A DNA stretch of 64,000 nt from Rhizomicrobium sp. (GTDB taxonomy: Bacteria; Pseudomonadota; Alphaproteobacteria; Micropepsales; Micropepsaceae), in contig JBBCHM010000002.1 in assembly GCA_037200045.1 (NCBI GenBank), positions 1,105,241-1,169,240 of the forward strand, in the 5' to 3' direction. Below, piece after piece: positions 15,941-24,277 of this stretch (position 1 is its first letter; each line of letters starts with the position of its first letter). The notes beneath the pieces were generated by a model that did not search any database, was not told the origin of the DNA, and saw only the letters and a list, made by a program, of their open reading frames with translations. The position numbers and the translations under genes are program-made.

Positions 15941-17386
15941 ATGCTTGCGTATGAAGAGCTTAAAGGGTCTTCGGGCCGTCAAATCCGCTTTCGCCCGCCG
16001 CGCTACGATGCGCGCCGGATGTTTCCCGCGCTGGCGCCGCGCGTGCGCGTGCGCACCGCCGCCTACCGCCTGCACGACATCAGCCTGGGCGGCCTCTCCG
16101 CGCTGTCGAAGCAGAGCCATGACGACCTGCCGGAAGTCGGCGAGACGGTCTCGCTGAGCATCCAGCAATCGGGCCTGCCGATCTTCGAAAGCTCCGCCCG
16201 GGTCTGCCGCTCGGAAAGCACGGTGTTCGGCTCCAAGCTCGCCTTCACCTTCGTCGACCGCTATGTCGAGTTCGACAAGCTGTTGACGCGCAACACCCAG
16301 GCCCAGATCGCGGCGCGCTCGCCGGCCTTCGGCGCCGAATCCGCCAACCTCGTGCCGCACGATTACCGCGCCTTCTGCGCCGACGTGCTGCGCCTGCTGC
16401 GCTCCTATCGCTCCTTGCTCGAATCCAATTCGGCGGTGGCGACCGAGTTCAAGCATGGGCTCGACCAGGTGGAAGCCTTCGAGACCTGCGAGCCGCGGCT
16501 GATCCAGCAATGGCGCTCGCTGTGGCGCACCGGCAACGATTTGACGCACGCGATGATCAACGACCGCGACATGCGAGAGGCGACGAAGGAATACACCGAA
16601 CTGGTGCTGACGCCCGAATTGCGCAAGGGCGCGATCTGGGACCGTTCCTACGCCAAGCCGCTCGGCTATCCCGGCGACTTCGAGATCATGAACCAAGTCT
16701 ATGACTGGGAACGCAAGGGCGCCGACGCCTATGAGATGCTGATGCATCGCATCGGCCTGGAAGTCGCCGAGTGCATTCGCACCCGCATGGAAGTGGTGCG
16801 CACGCATATCGCCGACGTGGTGCGCGAGCGCGGCGCCGATCGGCCGGCGCGGATCACCAGCCTGGGCAGCGGCCCGGCGCGCGAAGTCGGCTCGTTCCTG
16901 TCGAGCCACGCGGCCGGCGGCAATCGCGTCGAGTTCTCGCTGATCGACCAGGAAGAGGTCGCCCTGCTCTACGCGCATGAATCGACCTATCCCTTCGTGC
17001 TGAACTCCGAGGGCCGCATCAAGGTGCAGGGGCTGAACCTCTCCTTCACCGACATCCTGCGCGGCACCGACGCGCTCACCGGCCTGCCGCCACAGGATCT
17101 GGTCTATTCGGTGGGGCTCCTGGACTATCTGACTCACACCCGCGCCAAGGCGCTGGTCAAGCAGCTCTTCGACCTCCTGCAGCCCGGCGGCCTGCTCATC
17201 ATCGGCAACATGAACGAATGCCCGCTGAGCAATTACTGGCCGATGGAGTACATCACCGACTGGACGCTGCACTATCGCAATGACGCCGACATGCTCGACT
17301 GGGCGGCGGGGCTCAACGCCGCGCGCGCCTGGACGGAGACCGAGCGGACCGGGCGGGTGCGGATGCTGTTCATACGCAAGGGCTGA
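15941..17386 (+). CDS. PilZ-domain / SAM-dependent methyltransferase fusion (3-OH-PAME synthase family)
   Basis: A 481-residue two-domain protein. The N-terminal PilZ domain has both c-di-GMP contact motifs: RYDAR (R21-R25, an RxxxR) and DISLGG (D46-G51, a DxSxxG). The C-terminal part matches the family annotated as extracellular factor 3-hydroxypalmitic acid methyl ester biosynthesis protein. It contains YAKPLGYPGDFEIMNQVY, a SAM loop ITSLGSGPAREVG and a carboxylate strand FSLIDQEE. The fusion suggests that c-di-GMP controls synthesis of a methylated fatty-acid signal; the true substrate is not shown by sequence. The gene converges on a sensor kinase gene, 7 bp away. Confidence 0.8.
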   Translation: MLAYEELKGSSGRQIRFRPPRYDARRMFPALAPRVRVRTAAYRLHDISLGGLSALSKQSHDDLPEVGETVSLSIQQSGLPIFESSARVCRSESTVFGSKLAFTFVDRYVEFDKLLTRNTQAQIAARSPAFGAESANLVPHDYRAFCADVLRLLRSYRSLLESNSAVATEFKHGLDQVEAFETCEPRLIQQWRSLWRTGNDLTHAMINDRDMREATKEYTELVLTPELRKGAIWDRSYAKPLGYPGDFEIMNQVYDWERKGADAYEMLMHRIGLEVAECIRTRMEVVRTHIADVVRERGADRPARITSLGSGPAREVGSFLSSHAAGGNRVEFSLIDQEEVALLYAHESTYPFVLNSEGRIKVQGLNLSFTDILRGTDALTGLPPQDLVYSVGLLDYLTHTRAKALVKQLFDLLQPGGLLIIGNMNECPLSNYWPMEYITDWTLHYRNDADMLDWAAGLNAARAWTETERTGRVRMLFIRKG

Positions 17387-17393
17387 AGCCGTG

Positions 17394-18827
17394 TCAGACG
17401 GCCTTCAGGAGCCGCTTCAGGGGCGCGGCGCGCAGGCGCTCGGCCGGCAGCGTGATGGTCACGGCGGTGCCGCGCCCCACCTGGCTCTCGATGTCGAGCC
17501 GGCCGCCATGCAGCTCCGTCAGCTTGGCGGTGAGCGGCAGGCCGAGGCCGGTGCCGCCATGGCTGCGGGAAAGCACGTTCTCGACCTGCTCGAACGGGCG
17601 GATGACGCGCGCGATGTCGCCCGGCGAGATGCCGATACCGGTGTCGGTGACACGGATGACGATGCCGTGCTCGGGATCGGCCGCGACGGCGAGCGCGACG
17701 CGGCCGCCGTCGCGGGTGAACTTGATCCCGTTGGTGAGAAGGTTGAGCACGATCTGGCGCAGGATGCGCTCGTCGACGCAGGCATAGATCGTCTGGTCCA
17801 CGTCCGCGAAGGCGAGCTCCACCCCCCCGGTCGCGGCGCGGCCGCGGCACATGCGCACCGCGTCGTCGAGGCAGCGCACGATATCGATATTGTCTTCCTG
17901 CAGCGTCAGCTTGCCGGCCTCGGCCTTGGCGAGGTCCAGGATGTCGTTGATGATGGCGAGCAGGTGCAGGCCGCTGTCGTTGATGTCGCCGACATATTCG
18001 GCATAGCGCTCGTTGCCGATCGAGCCGAACAGCTCCTTCTTCAGGATGTCGGAGAAGCCGATGATCGCGTTCAGCGGCGTGCGCAGCTCGTGGCTCATAT
18101 TGGCGAGGAATTCGCTCTTGGCGCGGTTGGCCTTGTCGGCCTCCAGCAGCAACAGGTTCGCCGCCGCGTTCTTGGCCTCGATCTCCTTCTGCGCGCGGTA
18201 GCTGCGCCGGATATAGAGCTCCTGGATGTAGCCGGAGAACAGCCCCACGGCGGTCGCCATCACCAGGAAGAAATTGTTGTTGAGCCACTGCTTGAAGGGG
18301 ATCGGATTTATCTGCGTCGAGACGATCTGGTAGAGCGCGACCAGCGACAGCGAGATCAGGAGCGAGTGCAGGAACCGGAGGCGCACCAGCGAGGAGCCAT
18401 AGATCACCACCATGATGAGGCCGGCATAGTAGAAGCTGTTGAACGGCGGCGGCATGATCGCGGTCATCGCCACGATGCCGAGGCCCGGCGTGATCATCGC
18501 GATCGAAACCGCGGTCTGGGCGAATTTCGGGAAGGCCGGCACATAGGTCAGAAGCGCCGCGCCCACCAGGATCGGGCACACGATGCCGTAGCGGATGAAC
18601 CACAGGGCGCCGACCATCGATCCGCCCACTTCGAAGTCGAGCACGCCGAAGGTCAGATAGAGCAGCGCGGCCGCGACGAGATAGGTGCGGATCAGCGAGC
18701 GGGATTCGTTGATGCTTTCGACGTGATAGCGCGCCTCGACCGCGGCATCGCGGAAGCGGAGACGAAGCTTGTCGACTTCATAACCGTTCGCGGCCGCTTC
18801 CGTGCCGTGTTGGATTGGCGCCTGCAT
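17394..18827 (-). CDS. Membrane sensor histidine kinase
   Basis: A 477-residue kinase with about six transmembrane helices between residues 45 and 205 and no large periplasmic domain. A short coiled linker is followed by the HisKA box FLANMSHELRTPLNAIIGFSD (H246) and a complete HATPase domain with N, G1 and G2 boxes (LLTNGIKFT, VTDTGIGI, HGGTGLGLP). There is no receiver domain and no response regulator next to it. A sensor made only of membrane helices is typical for hydrophobic ligands, which fits the neighbouring methyl-ester-type methyltransferase, but that pairing is an inference from position. Confidence 0.88.
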   Translation of the reverse strand: MQAPIQHGTEAAANGYEVDKLRLRFRDAAVEARYHVESINESRSLIRTYLVAAALLYLTFGVLDFEVGGSMVGALWFIRYGIVCPILVGAALLTYVPAFPKFAQTAVSIAMITPGLGIVAMTAIMPPPFNSFYYAGLIMVVIYGSSLVRLRFLHSLLISLSLVALYQIVSTQINPIPFKQWLNNNFFLVMATAVGLFSGYIQELYIRRSYRAQKEIEAKNAAANLLLLEADKANRAKSEFLANMSHELRTPLNAIIGFSDILKKELFGSIGNERYAEYVGDINDSGLHLLAIINDILDLAKAEAGKLTLQEDNIDIVRCLDDAVRMCRGRAATGGVELAFADVDQTIYACVDERILRQIVLNLLTNGIKFTRDGGRVALAVAADPEHGIVIRVTDTGIGISPGDIARVIRPFEQVENVLSRSHGGTGLGLPLTAKLTELHGGRLDIESQVGRGTAVTITLPAERLRAAPLKRLLKAV

Positions 18828-18960
18828 CCGGATAACCAGCGGCCCTGAATACGATATCCCGTTCTATGTTCACCGCCGCGAGTAAAGATTTGCATAGCGT
18901 TCAGGGTTAACGGAGCGGCTCCGCCGTTCATGCAATTGAAAGGATTGGACCGTCACCGTC

Positions 18961-20331
18961 ATGTCCCATCGCAGTTTCCGGCTTGGACTCCCGCGCCTGT
19001 GCCGTCTCGGCGGCCTTGCCGTCTTCTGGATCGCGGCGGGCGCGGCGCCGGCCGCCGCCGCCGGCTACGGCCTCAAGGAACACAGCGCCGACGCCATGGC
19101 GGCCGCCTATGCCGGCGCCGCCGCCAGCGACCGTGACGCCAGCACGATGGTCTACAACCCGGCCGCCGCGGCCGGCGTGGCCGATACGGACCTGTCGGCG
19201 AGCCTCGTCGCCATCCTTCCCGGATCGAGCGCCGGCTACCCGACGGCGGCGACCTCGGCCGGCAATCCCGCGGGCGGTGGCAGGACGCCGCGCGGTTTCA
19301 TCAGCGACGCGCTGGTGCCGGCGCTCGGCCTGCGCCACAGGCTGAGCGACCGGCTGACCGTGGGGCTCTCGATTTCGGCGCCCTGGGGGCTTCGCACCGA
19401 CTATCCGGCCGGCTGGGCCGGACGCTATTACGCCGGAAAGACCGCGCTTCTGACGATCAACGCGACGCCGGTGATCGCCTATCAGCTCAGCCCCGAAGTG
19501 ACGCTGGGCGCCGGCCTGCAGATCGAATACGCCAAGGGCACGCTGACCAGCACGATCGACACCGGCACGCTGGGCGCGCTGAACGGCATTCCCGGCGCCG
19601 TGCCCGGCGGACAGGACAGCCTGGCGCGGGTCAGCGGCAGCAATTGGACGTTCGGCTACACGCTGGGCGCGATGCTGCGTCCCGTTCCGGGACTGACTCT
19701 CGGCATCGCCTACCGCTCCTCGCTGCAGCAGGATCTCAAGGGACCTTTGACGTTCACGCTCGACGGCGCCAGCGTCGGCGCGACGATCAAGAGCCTGACC
19801 GGGCTCTTCGCGAATACGCGGCAGACGACGCCGATCACCATGCCCGACATGATCACCTCGGGCGCGCGCGAGGATTTCTCCGACCAATGGTCGGGGATGG
19901 TGGAGCTCGACTGGACGCATTGGAGCCGGGTCCGCCAGCTCGTGGTCATCGCGGCCAATCCGGCGCAGCCGACAGACGTTACCGCGCTGAAATGGAAGGA
20001 CACGCTGTTCGGATCGCTCGGGGTCGAATATCGCGTGAGCCCCGGCTGGGCGCTGCGCGCCGGCGTGGCCTATGACGAAAGTCCGACAACCGACGCGACG
20101 CGCGAGCCGCGCATTCCCGATGCCGACCGCATCTGGCTGTCGGCGGGGGCGCGGGTGAAGCTGAACGACGATCTGGATTTGAACGTCACGGCGTCGCGGC
20201 TGTTCAATCTGTCGACGCCGGTGGCGCTGAACCCGGCGGCGCCGGGCGCGGCGTTGCGCGGCACGCTTGCCGGGACGACGGAGTCGTATGTCAATGTGGT
20301 GGGGCTCGAACTGACCTGGCGGCCGCGATAA
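18961..20331 (+). CDS. FadL/TodX (OmpP1) family outer-membrane transporter
   Basis: A 456-residue outer-membrane beta-barrel protein of the long-chain fatty acid/hydrophobic compound transporter family. A signal peptide runs to about residue 33 (AAAA-GYGL). The N-terminal hatch follows with AMAAAYAGAAAS and STMVYNPAAAAG, the latter carrying the family NPA motif. Alternating barrel strands run to a terminal aromatic-poor LTWRPR. It is divergent from the histidine kinase with 133 bp between starts. Uptake or release of a fatty-acid-derived compound would suit its neighbours. Confidence 0.87.
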   Translation: MSHRSFRLGLPRLCRLGGLAVFWIAAGAAPAAAAGYGLKEHSADAMAAAYAGAAASDRDASTMVYNPAAAAGVADTDLSASLVAILPGSSAGYPTAATSAGNPAGGGRTPRGFISDALVPALGLRHRLSDRLTVGLSISAPWGLRTDYPAGWAGRYYAGKTALLTINATPVIAYQLSPEVTLGAGLQIEYAKGTLTSTIDTGTLGALNGIPGAVPGGQDSLARVSGSNWTFGYTLGAMLRPVPGLTLGIAYRSSLQQDLKGPLTFTLDGASVGATIKSLTGLFANTRQTTPITMPDMITSGAREDFSDQWSGMVELDWTHWSRVRQLVVIAANPAQPTDVTALKWKDTLFGSLGVEYRVSPGWALRAGVAYDESPTTDATREPRIPDADRIWLSAGARVKLNDDLDLNVTASRLFNLSTPVALNPAAPGAALRGTLAGTTESYVNVVGLELTWRPR

Positions 20332-20407
20332 AGGCTTTCCCTCGCCGGACAGTCGGCCTTGCGCGTGCGCAAGCGATGGTTTCCGCCGCGACGTCGTTAC
20401 CGCGCGG

Positions 20408-21574
20408 CTATCGTGTCCACGCCGCGAAGGCTTCGAGCTCGCGATAGGCCGGCCCCACGATCCGTTCGGAAAGCGCAAGCAATGTTTCGCCCGCGGCGCG
20501 CATCTTCTCCTCGCTATCCGGCGCGTAGATTTTATCCGGTGCCTTGGAGTCAACGCGGGCGGCTTCACGCATGCGCTCGAGCGCCGCGTCGTCGGCATCG
20601 AGCCCGAAATACGGCAGAAGGCGCGTGAAGACGGCGCGGGGAAGGCCCTTGTAGCCGATCACGCGAAGCGCGCCGGCTCGCGCCGCCTCGGCCGCGGCGC
20701 GGCAGGACGCGGCCAGAAAATGGGCGCAATATTCGTCGATGCCGAAGGCGCCGTAATCGCCCATGCCGCAAAGCGCCGCGATCAACGGTTGCGGCACCGC
20801 CTGAATGCCGCGCATGCGCTGCTGCGAGACGAGAATCTCCGCCGGTTCGCGACAGAGAAAAATCGCGGACGTGCCGGGGAACGCGGCGCGGAGCAACGGC
20901 CAGGACAGGATGTGCCAGGCATCCAGCTTGAGCACGAGCGGCAGCTCTCCCGATGCATTGCCCAGTCCGGCGGCGATGGTCTGCAGCAGCTTGACCTTGC
21001 TCTCCTGCGGGCCCGGCCAATTGAGGCAGAATTGAATTGCTTCATCGAAGATCGGCACTTCGGAGAGCGATGCCACCATGGCGCCGGCGCCAAGCATGCG
21101 ATGGACCAGCGTGGAGCCGCAGCGCGAGAGATGAAAGATCAGCCCCAGGGGATGCGGGCGCGGCGGCGCGTTTTTCATCATGGCGGACAAGGGCATGCGA
21201 TAGCCGAGCGCGCGATTGAACGGCAGCGACCGCGACACGGTCGCCGCGTCCTCGAAAAACGGCGTGCCCAGCGCGATGCCATCGAAACAGTGCCAGGCGA
21301 CGATCGGTCCGGCGGCGTCCATTGCCATGCCGACCGGAAGCCAGCCGGCCGGCGGCCACGCCTCGCCATCGGCTGGTTTGGGCGAGAAGCGCATGACGCC
21401 CGCGGGATCGGACGGGGTCTCGATATCGCGGCGCCGAAGGTCGATCCCCGCCCGCGCCGCGAAGTCCAGCGCGCGCGCGCAAAAGACATCGAGGTCGCGC
21501 TCCGCCATCAGGCCGGCCTGCAACGCCGGGCTCGCCATCACCAGCGCGCGAAACTCCTTCAAGGCGTGACTCAT
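20408..21574 (-). CDS. Sulfotransferase-like protein with Nif11-like N-terminal domain
   Basis: A 388-residue protein. Residues 1 to about 50 (start MSHALKEFRALVMASPALQA, then a second helix and GIDL) resemble the Nif11 domain, best known as the leader of Nif11-type RiPP precursors. The remainder is a P-loop sulfotransferase-like domain with the PAPS 5'-phosphosulfate loop HLSRCGSTLV (residues 148-157) and a later FLCREPAEILVSQQ that suits the 3'-phosphate loop. It is divergent (47 bp) from an aspartyl-hydroxylase-like gene. The acceptor is unknown; a peptide or protein substrate is plausible. Confidence 0.72.
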   Translation of the reverse strand: MSHALKEFRALVMASPALQAGLMAERDLDVFCARALDFAARAGIDLRRRDIETPSDPAGVMRFSPKPADGEAWPPAGWLPVGMAMDAAGPIVAWHCFDGIALGTPFFEDAATVSRSLPFNRALGYRMPLSAMMKNAPPRPHPLGLIFHLSRCGSTLVHRMLGAGAMVASLSEVPIFDEAIQFCLNWPGPQESKVKLLQTIAAGLGNASGELPLVLKLDAWHILSWPLLRAAFPGTSAIFLCREPAEILVSQQRMRGIQAVPQPLIAALCGMGDYGAFGIDEYCAHFLAASCRAAAEAARAGALRVIGYKGLPRAVFTRLLPYFGLDADDAALERMREAARVDSKAPDKIYAPDSEEKMRAAGETLLALSERIVGPAYRELEAFAAWTR

Positions 21575-21621
21575 CGCGGTCCCTGCTTGAGGCTACCACC
21601 CGGTTCCCATAGCATGCCGTC

Positions 21622-22221
21622 ATGCGCGCGCCGAACGAGATTTCTCTTCCCGATCGCATCCGGCTGCCTTTTCGATTCGAGCCGGCGCCGTTGCAGCGTG
21701 AAGTGCGGATGCTCGAACGATCCGGCTGGACGGATCATTTCGTGAAGCACAATTACGAGGGGCAATGGGGCGCAATTCCATTGCGCGCGCCGGAGGGAGA
21801 AACCCATCCGATCCGGATGATTTTTTCCGACCCAGGCGCGAAAGACTATGCCGACCAGCCGGCGCTCGCCGATACGCCGTATCTTCGCGAGATATTGCGG
21901 ACATTCTCCTGTCCCCTGCTTTCGGTGCGATTGATGCGCCTGGGGCCCGGTTCGGTGATCAAACCGCATTGCGATCCCGATCTGGATGCGGCTTCGGGAA
22001 CGGCACGCCTGCACATCCCGATTGCGACCGGCCCGCGGGTGGAGTTCCTGCTGGCGGGACGCGCGGTGGCGATGGCGCCCGGCGAGTGCTGGTATCTGCG
22101 CCTGAGCGAAATTCACAGCGTGCACAATCGCGGGAGCGAAGACCGCGTGCACCTGGTTATCGATGCGGTGGTGAACGAGTGGCTCGCCGCGACGCTGTCG
22201 GCCGCCGCCGCCCAGGCATGA
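21622..22221 (+). CDS. Aspartyl/asparaginyl beta-hydroxylase family protein
   Basis: A 199-residue single-domain Fe(II)/2-oxoglutarate oxygenase of the Asp/Asn beta-hydroxylase family. The core runs VRLMRLGPGSVIKPHCDPDL, then RLHIPIATGP, and ends EIHSVHNRGSEDRVHLVIDA. The iron ligand His residues are likely those in KPHCD and HSVHN, with an Arg in EDRVH for 2-oxoglutarate. No leader or membrane segment is present. It neighbours a sulfotransferase-like gene, so both could modify the same peptide or protein; RiPP clusters elsewhere contain hydroxylases of this family. Confidence 0.82.
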   Translation: MRAPNEISLPDRIRLPFRFEPAPLQREVRMLERSGWTDHFVKHNYEGQWGAIPLRAPEGETHPIRMIFSDPGAKDYADQPALADTPYLREILRTFSCPLLSVRLMRLGPGSVIKPHCDPDLDAASGTARLHIPIATGPRVEFLLAGRAVAMAPGECWYLRLSEIHSVHNRGSEDRVHLVIDAVVNEWLAATLSAAAAQA

Positions 22222-22291
22222 TTCCGGTTGGCACGCGCAACGGATCGTTTATCTATTCGGGCTTGGGATGCGACCGCCAGAGGCGAATGGG

Positions 22292-22594
22292 ATGACGGAA
22301 CGGGAATTCGTGTTCGAGGATTTCTCGGACAAAGTCGGCGATGAATTCGTGATCGCCGAGGAGGGGCTGCCGCCGATCGCGTTCAAGCTGGTCGAAGCGG
22401 AATTGTTGTCGGCGCGGCATGCGCCGGCCGGAACCAGGCCGCCATTTTCCCTGATCTTCACGGCCCAGACGCCGCGGATGCCGCCGCAGCGGCTCTATCG
22501 GCTTGCGAACGACAAGCTCGGCACGATCACGCTGTTTCTCGTCCCGATCGGGCGGGACGAGCGCGGCTTTCTGCATCAAGCGCTGTTCAACTGA
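22292..22594 (+). CDS. DUF6916-like small protein
   Basis: A 100-residue protein with the pattern of DUF6916: an N-terminal VFEDFSDKVGDEFVI, a middle RPPFSLIFTAQ, then LYRLANDKLGTITLFLVPIG and a terminal FLHQALFN. Such proteins recur beside tail-collar-domain genes like those downstream, function unknown. The ATG at 22292 is preferred; another Met lies eight codons upstream. Its end overlaps the convergent GNAT gene by 19 bases. Confidence 0.72.
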   Translation: MTEREFVFEDFSDKVGDEFVIAEEGLPPIAFKLVEAELLSARHAPAGTRPPFSLIFTAQTPRMPPQRLYRLANDKLGTITLFLVPIGRDERGFLHQALFN

Positions 22595-23118
22595 TCGTTT
22601 GAGGGCAGCCACTCCATCTCCAGATGGAGCCCATGCTTTTCGACCTCGCGATAGCCGAGGCGGCGATAGAGGTTGCGCGCGGGGTTATGGATCTCAACCA
22701 TGATGCCCACGCCACGCCCGGTTTGCCGGCCGAGCGCGTGCAGCGCTTCGAGCACCGCGGTGCCGATCCCCTGCCCGCGCATGGCGGGCATCAAGGCGAT
22801 ATCGACGATGTGCAGCCGCGTCGGCCGATCCTGAAGATAGAGCCGTCCGACGGGTTCGCCATGGTGCTCGATGACGTCGAACCGGCAATGCGCGATGGTC
22901 GCGTGGTAATGGCCGCGCTGGGCCTGGAATTGCTGGGCGCAGAACGCAGCCTTCATCTCGTCGGGCCAGGGGACGGCTCTCAGCTCCTCCTCGCGCGTGG
23001 AGGCGTAGAGCGCCAACAGAAACGGAATGTCGGCATCCGTTTCCGGCCGCAGGCGATAGCCTTGGGAAAGAAGCGCCGCCGGCAGGTCGAATGCCGGCGG
23101 CGGATGGGAGATGGTCAC
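22576..23118 (-). CDS. GNAT family N-acetyltransferase
   Basis: A 180-residue acetyltransferase with the acetyl-CoA motif MPAMRGQGIGTAVLEALHAL (Q/RxxGxG/A) and the C-terminal NPARNLYRRLGYREV typical of GNAT enzymes. I chose the GTG at 23118, which has GAGG five bases upstream; a TTG at 23133 would overlap the preceding stop. It is last in a minus-strand row after three tail-collar genes, so it is probably co-transcribed with them. The substrate is unknown. Confidence 0.85.
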   Translation of the reverse strand: MTISHPPPAFDLPAALLSQGYRLRPETDADIPFLLALYASTREEELRAVPWPDEMKAAFCAQQFQAQRGHYHATIAHCRFDVIEHHGEPVGRLYLQDRPTRLHIVDIALMPAMRGQGIGTAVLEALHALGRQTGRGVGIMVEIHNPARNLYRRLGYREVEKHGLHLEMEWLPSNDQLNSA

Positions 23119-23129
23119 GCGACCTCGCG

Positions 23130-23678
23130 TCAATTGCGCGCGGGGAAAATTCCTTCGTAGGCGATGCAGAAATTCACCACCAGGAAAGGCTGGCGATTCT
23201 CATGCGGCAGCGAGCTGCCCGCGGTCTGGATGGCCGAAATCGAGAATGCGGTGTTCGGGCTCGCCGGGGCCGCTTTATAGCTGAACCCGCCGGCCGTCTG
23301 CGAGAGATAGCTGGTCCCGGTTGTGTTTGGTCCGGCGGAGCGTTCGCTGAGGCTGCCGGCGGGAAGGTGAGCCGCCGAAATCGTGTGCGTGTGCGCCGGG
23401 ATTTCGCTGGTCAGCAACGTAACCGACGGGGTGCCCTGCACTTCGCCCAACACCGTATTGAAACCACCCGGCCCCGTGCCCCAATGCATGGGTACTTCGC
23501 CCTGCAAGTTCGGCAGGGCGAAGGTGCTGACGCCATTGCCGCCATAGGTGGTGCCGATAATGGTGAACAGCGTCGCGTACTGGTTGATGGGAAGAATCTG
23601 GCCGTTGCACAGGAACCAGCCGCGCGGCGCGAAATTGAAGCCGAAGGCGCGAATTTCGCCGATATATGGATCCGACAT
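23130..23678 (-). CDS. Tail-collar domain protein (MdpB-like), copy 1
   Basis: A 182-residue protein of the phage tail collar/microcystin-dependent-protein type: SDPYIGEIRAFGFNFAPRGW, LCNGQILPINQYATLF, TYGGNGVSTFALPNLQGEVP. It ends with CIAYEGIFPARN. No signal peptide is visible. A strong AAGGAGGGC ribosome site precedes the ATG at 23678. It is third in a row of three paralogues ahead of the GNAT gene. No capsid, tape-measure or baseplate genes occur nearby, so it is not part of a prophage; the cellular role of this family is unsettled. Confidence 0.88.
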   Translation of the reverse strand: MSDPYIGEIRAFGFNFAPRGWFLCNGQILPINQYATLFTIIGTTYGGNGVSTFALPNLQGEVPMHWGTGPGGFNTVLGEVQGTPSVTLLTSEIPAHTHTISAAHLPAGSLSERSAGPNTTGTSYLSQTAGGFSYKAAPASPNTAFSISAIQTAGSSLPHENRQPFLVVNFCIAYEGIFPARN

Positions 23679-23688
23679 GATGCCCTCC

Positions 23689-24240
23689 TTAATTCCGCGA
23701 CGGGAAGATGCCCTGAACACAAATAATGAAACTGATCGCCAGCGACGGCATCAGATTGGCGTGCGGTCCGTTGCCGCCGACCAACGACGCCGAATGAGGA
23801 TCGAGCGTAACGATCTGAAGCGCCGGCTGGCCCTGCATCTGAGCGGCGTAGAAATACGTTGGCGTAATGTTCCCATTGGCGACCGCCGGCAGCACGCCCG
23901 AGCCCACGGTGCCGGTATTGGCATTGCCTTTCGAGGCAACGAGCACGTGCGAGTGCGCCGGCGTGGTCGATGTGGTGATGGTCACATATTCCACACCCGC
24001 GGCTTGACCGAGCACATAGGACGACAGGCCGGGGCCGGCGCCGTAATGCAGAGGCAAGCGCGATTGCAGGTTCGGCAGGGCGAAGTTCGTCGTGCCATTG
24101 CCGCCATAGGTCGTGCCGATCAGCGAAAACAGCGCTTGATATTGGCCGATCGGCAGAAGCTGGCCGTTGCAAAACATGAAACTGCGTGGCGCGAAATTGC
24201 CGCCAAACATCGAGATTTGGCCGATAAAGGCGTTGCTCAT
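23689..24240 (-). CDS. Tail-collar domain protein (MdpB-like), copy 2
   Basis: A 183-residue paralogue of its neighbours: NAFIGQISMFGGNFAPRSFM, FCNGQLLPIGQYQALFSLIG, TYGGNGTTNFALPNLQSRLP. The C-terminus is CVQGIFPSRN, almost identical to the endings of copies 1 and 3. The middle part, rich in Thr, Gly and Ala, differs freely between copies. It lies 10 bp from copy 1 and 37 bp from copy 3. Confidence 0.88.
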   Translation of the reverse strand: MSNAFIGQISMFGGNFAPRSFMFCNGQLLPIGQYQALFSLIGTTYGGNGTTNFALPNLQSRLPLHYGAGPGLSSYVLGQAAGVEYVTITTSTTPAHSHVLVASKGNANTGTVGSGVLPAVANGNITPTYFYAAQMQGQPALQIVTLDPHSASLVGGNGPHANLMPSLAISFIICVQGIFPSRN

Positions 24241-24277
24241 CGCTGAGCCTCCCTAGCTTTGAGTTGGAATTCGGCGG

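Noticed and set aside
15688..15954. Plus-strand ORF of 88 codons before the PilZ gene
   Set aside because: No ribosome site, covers the CtrA-type box and dyads, and runs into the start of the real gene; better read as control DNA.
23419..23424. GTAACC inside a tail-collar gene (also at 32246-32251 inside the MFS gene)
   Set aside because: Neither has a CGAA partner or lies before a gene start.
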